Under the pieces are notes generated by a model. It searched no databases, was not told the origin of the DNA, and saw only the letters and a program-made list of their open reading frames with translations. The position numbers and the translations under genes are program-made. Shown piece by piece: positions 63,501 through 64,000 of a stretch of DNA of 64,000 bases. Numbering within the stretch: position 1 is the stretch's first letter; each line of letters begins with the position of its first letter. Origin of the DNA: Limnephilus marmoratus (Eukaryota; Arthropoda; Insecta; Trichoptera; Limnephilidae); contig OU862909.1 in NCBI GenBank assembly GCA_917880885.1, forward strand, positions 36,268,405 to 36,332,404, written 5' to 3'.

Positions 63501-63863
63501 CGTATACCTATAGCTTGTAGCTTGGCCATAAGGATTGAGTGGTTTACTTTGTCAAAAGCTTTGGAAAAGTCAGTACACAGAACATCTACTTGTGATTTAT
63601 CTTCTAGGCCATTGACGATAGTGTTGGTGAAGGAGAGTAAGTTTTCAAGAAGTTGTCAATATGGAAATTAACAATATAAAATTTTGTAATATTTTATTTT
63701 CAGAAACCCAACCCCGGCACTGTCGGATAACATCAAAACCCTTTGGAAGCCAGTCAACGAGAAGGAATTCAACTGTTATGACATCAGCGAAAACAGCACT
63801 CTGATTCAGAACCCGTTCCGGAAGAGGGCCACCTTCTGGGAGGAACTGAACACCATTCAATAA
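50823..63863 (+). CDS. Carboxylesterase gene 4 with longest repeat extension and HGGE oxyanion loop (3 exons, about 742 aa)
   Basis: Exons are 50823-51584, 57862-59168 and 63704-63863. An in-frame TAA lies 12 codons before the ATG (CAGGATGG), which fixes the start for all three extended paralogues. The extension is the most diverged, with net in-frame changes of -1, -7 and +4 residues against gene 2, and nine rather than seven 11-residue repeats. Triad residues are Ser397 (GESAG), Glu530 (SNEG) and His648 (SAHGD), with Trp430 in the acyl pocket. The third oxyanion-loop residue is Glu318 (HGGEF; codon 58051-58053, GAA against GGA in genes 2 and 3). This matches the position where Gly-to-Asp (G137D of blowfly alpha-E7) gives organophosphate hydrolysis. 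Introns of 6.3 and 4.5 kb are filled with retroelements, but all splice sites look normal. Confidence 0.88.
51159..51455 (+). repeat. 33-bp coding tandem repeat, 9 units (gene 4)
   Basis: Two extra units compared with genes 2 and 3. They look like a duplication of a VTPSV/LTPSV pair, since units 4-5 and 6-7 alternate in the same way. Frame is preserved. Confidence 0.95.
52141..53690 (-). mobile_element. LINE with 402-aa open reverse transcriptase frame
   Basis: Minus frame 53662-52454 is uninterrupted: FLDLSKAFDTVSHGLL, GVPQGSVLGPILFLLYINDL, FADDTVLV, then the RT thumb and C-terminal region. Ends in (TTTA)n at 52142-52165. It lacks the endonuclease and early RT motifs, so it is 5'-truncated but recent. 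Gene 3 intron 1 (near 43110) is the empty site, with about 20 bp lost at insertion. Confidence 0.92.
54438..54473 (-). ncRNA. Hammerhead-ribozyme-like motif 2
   Basis: Minus strand: CTGAGGA, stem II GGAAC-GTTT-GTTCT, GAAA, minimal stem III CC/GG, cleavage-type GTC. All core bases match. Confidence 0.65.
54498..54534 (+). ncRNA. Hammerhead-ribozyme-like motif 3
   Basis: Plus strand: CTGAAGA, stem II GGAAC-GTTT-GTTCT, GAAACCGATC. The stem III partner has one change (GA for GG). Mirror image of motif 2 in the hairpin. Confidence 0.6.
54731..54766 (-). ncRNA. Hammerhead-ribozyme-like motif 4 (left Penelope arm)
   Basis: Minus strand: CTGACGA, stem II around GAAG-GGTG-CTTC, GAAACCGGTA. Core conserved. 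Confidence 0.6.
54949..55635. mobile_element. MITE (687 bp) inside the Penelope arm
   Basis: Terminal repeats AAGGGTCGACCGAG / CTCGGTCGACCCTT with exact 8-bp duplication TTATTATT (54941-54948, 55636-55643). The opposite Penelope arm (near 56517) shows the unoccupied site. Termini are rich in 'gagacc'. Interior related to 3380-3750. Confidence 0.85.
56697..56735 (+). ncRNA. Hammerhead-ribozyme-like motif 5 (right Penelope arm)
   Basis: Plus strand: CTGACGA, stem II GAAG-GGTG-CTTC, GAAA, CC/GG, GTA. Counterpart of motif 4. Confidence 0.62.
57862..59168 (+). CDS. Gene 4 exon 2 (catalytic core)
   Basis: Acceptor ACTTTTAG, starts DPQPADHWEG, donor GG|GTGAGT. Carries HGGEF, GESAGSVS, SNEGVLF and SAHGDD. 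From about 58918 to 59050 it is essentially identical to gene 3. Confidence 0.94.
59343..61941 (-). mobile_element. Penelope-like element with inverted ends, split by a LINE
   Basis: 59343-59452 and 61837-61941 are inverted copies. The minus-strand body has RT blocks MGSPLSPVLANFFMEKFEE, WHYVDDVFAIWPHG and VYRKPTHTNRYL (60250-59885); earlier RT (GLPKIHKKDIPMRPIVSAIG) at 60830-60300 is frameshifted. No GIY-YIG seen. Two direct copies of about 120 bp lie at 59520-59690 and 59755-59895. Confidence 0.85.
60820..61790 (-). mobile_element. LINE fragment inserted in the Penelope-like element
   Basis: Minus frame 61737-61015 (240 aa) is the end of a non-LTR RT (DLGIVFDSKLNF, LYTSLVRSQVEYNSSIW), followed by a (TTTA)n tail at 60821-60841. 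Intact frame, 5'-truncated. Confidence 0.88.
61960..61998 (+). ncRNA. Weak hammerhead-like motif at Penelope edge
   Basis: CTGATGA, stem II GGACA/TGTCC, GAAA. No clear stem III or cleavage triplet, so only a possible relic. Confidence 0.35.
62060..63660 (-). mobile_element. Degraded LINE in gene 4 intron 2
   Basis: Minus-strand pieces: VLCTDFSKAFDKVNHSILM (63600-63490) and IWSPFYAVHIRHIESVQHR with RSLKGIVRRLKLERGNY (62640-62520). Many frame breaks. Ends about 45 bp before the gene 4 exon 3 acceptor region. Confidence 0.78.
63704..63863 (+). CDS. Gene 4 exon 3 (C-terminus)
   Basis: Acceptor ATTTTATTTTCAG; encodes NPTPALSDN through LNTIQ, then TAA. Assignment to gene 4 despite the 4.5 kb gap rests on matching phase, the matching intron end, and no other donor or acceptor exon nearby. 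Confidence 0.88.
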
Positions 63864-64000
63864 ACATCTAGCAAAACATAACATAAACACCGTATCATCT
63901 GCATACAATTGACAACATAAATAATATACTTTGATATTACTCATTTTCGCACCCAATCCTTTCAAATATTCTTTCGCGCCCAACACTACATCTCTCAATT
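63864..64000. other. Gene 4 3' flank, cut by window end
   Basis: Matches the starts of the gene 2 and gene 3 3' flanks. No poly(A) signal before the end of the window. Confidence 0.6.

Larger units (their letters stand above)
59169..63703. other. Gene 4 intron 2 (4.5 kb)
   Basis: The homologous introns are 199 and 204 bp. Only the first ~60 bp and last ~45 bp resemble them; the rest is retroelement DNA. Confidence 0.8.

Overview
This is an insect nuclear genome window, most likely from a moth or butterfly. Three things support this. The protein-coding content is a carboxyl/cholinesterase (CCE) cluster of the insect alpha-esterase type. The genes have spliceosomal introns that begin GT and end AG. 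The non-coding DNA is packed with element types familiar from Lepidoptera: a palindromic family carrying a CGACTTCAAAAAGGAGGAGG-type motif, 'actagcttttgcccgcggcttcgctcg'-type short elements, DD41D mariners, Penelope-like elements and Jockey/CR1-like LINEs. I see no bacterial operon, tRNA, rRNA or CRISPR. The lepidopteran assignment is inference; the insect assignment is firm.

Four plus-strand esterase genes lie head to tail, each with three exons and identical intron phases (phase 0 after ...NLRFK, then a split Gly codon near the C-terminus). Gene 1 (12797-20523) encodes about 530 aa. Gene 2 (28833-33283) and gene 3 (41350-46180) each encode about 724 aa. Gene 4 (50823-63863) encodes about 742 aa. 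All four keep the Ser/Glu/His triad. Genes 2-4 carry an N-terminal extension of about 190-210 aa that gene 1 lacks. It is acidic, looks disordered, and ends in 7-9 tandem 11-residue units (NTLEAPxxPSV). Pocket residues differ among the paralogues: the third oxyanion-hole position is Ala, Gly, Gly and Glu in genes 1-4, and gene 1 has Arg where the others have the conserved acyl-pocket Trp.

The cluster grew by tandem segmental duplication. The block from gene 1's last exon through gene 2 and its 3' flank recurs as a broken last-exon copy (37449-37593), then gene 3 and its 3' flank. Comparing the copies gives empty sites for several transposons, including a 5 kb piggyBac-like element (23580-28621). 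That element holds a LINE, which holds a hAT-like element, which in turn holds a G-run MITE.

Layout: 1-12.7 kb is transposon-rich DNA with no host gene. 12.8-20.5 kb is gene 1. 20.5-28.8 kb is the intergenic transposon nest. 28.8-33.3 kb is gene 2. 33.3-41.3 kb holds the duplicated 3' flank, the exon relic and short elements. 41.3-46.2 kb is gene 3. 46.2-50.8 kb is flank plus a LINE. 50.8-63.9 kb is gene 4, whose introns are swollen by LINEs and two Penelope-like composites with hammerhead-ribozyme-like motifs. All four proteins lack a signal peptide, so cytosolic esterases acting on lipophilic esters (detoxification, or lipid/hormone/odorant metabolism) are the expected role. The actual substrates cannot be read from sequence.
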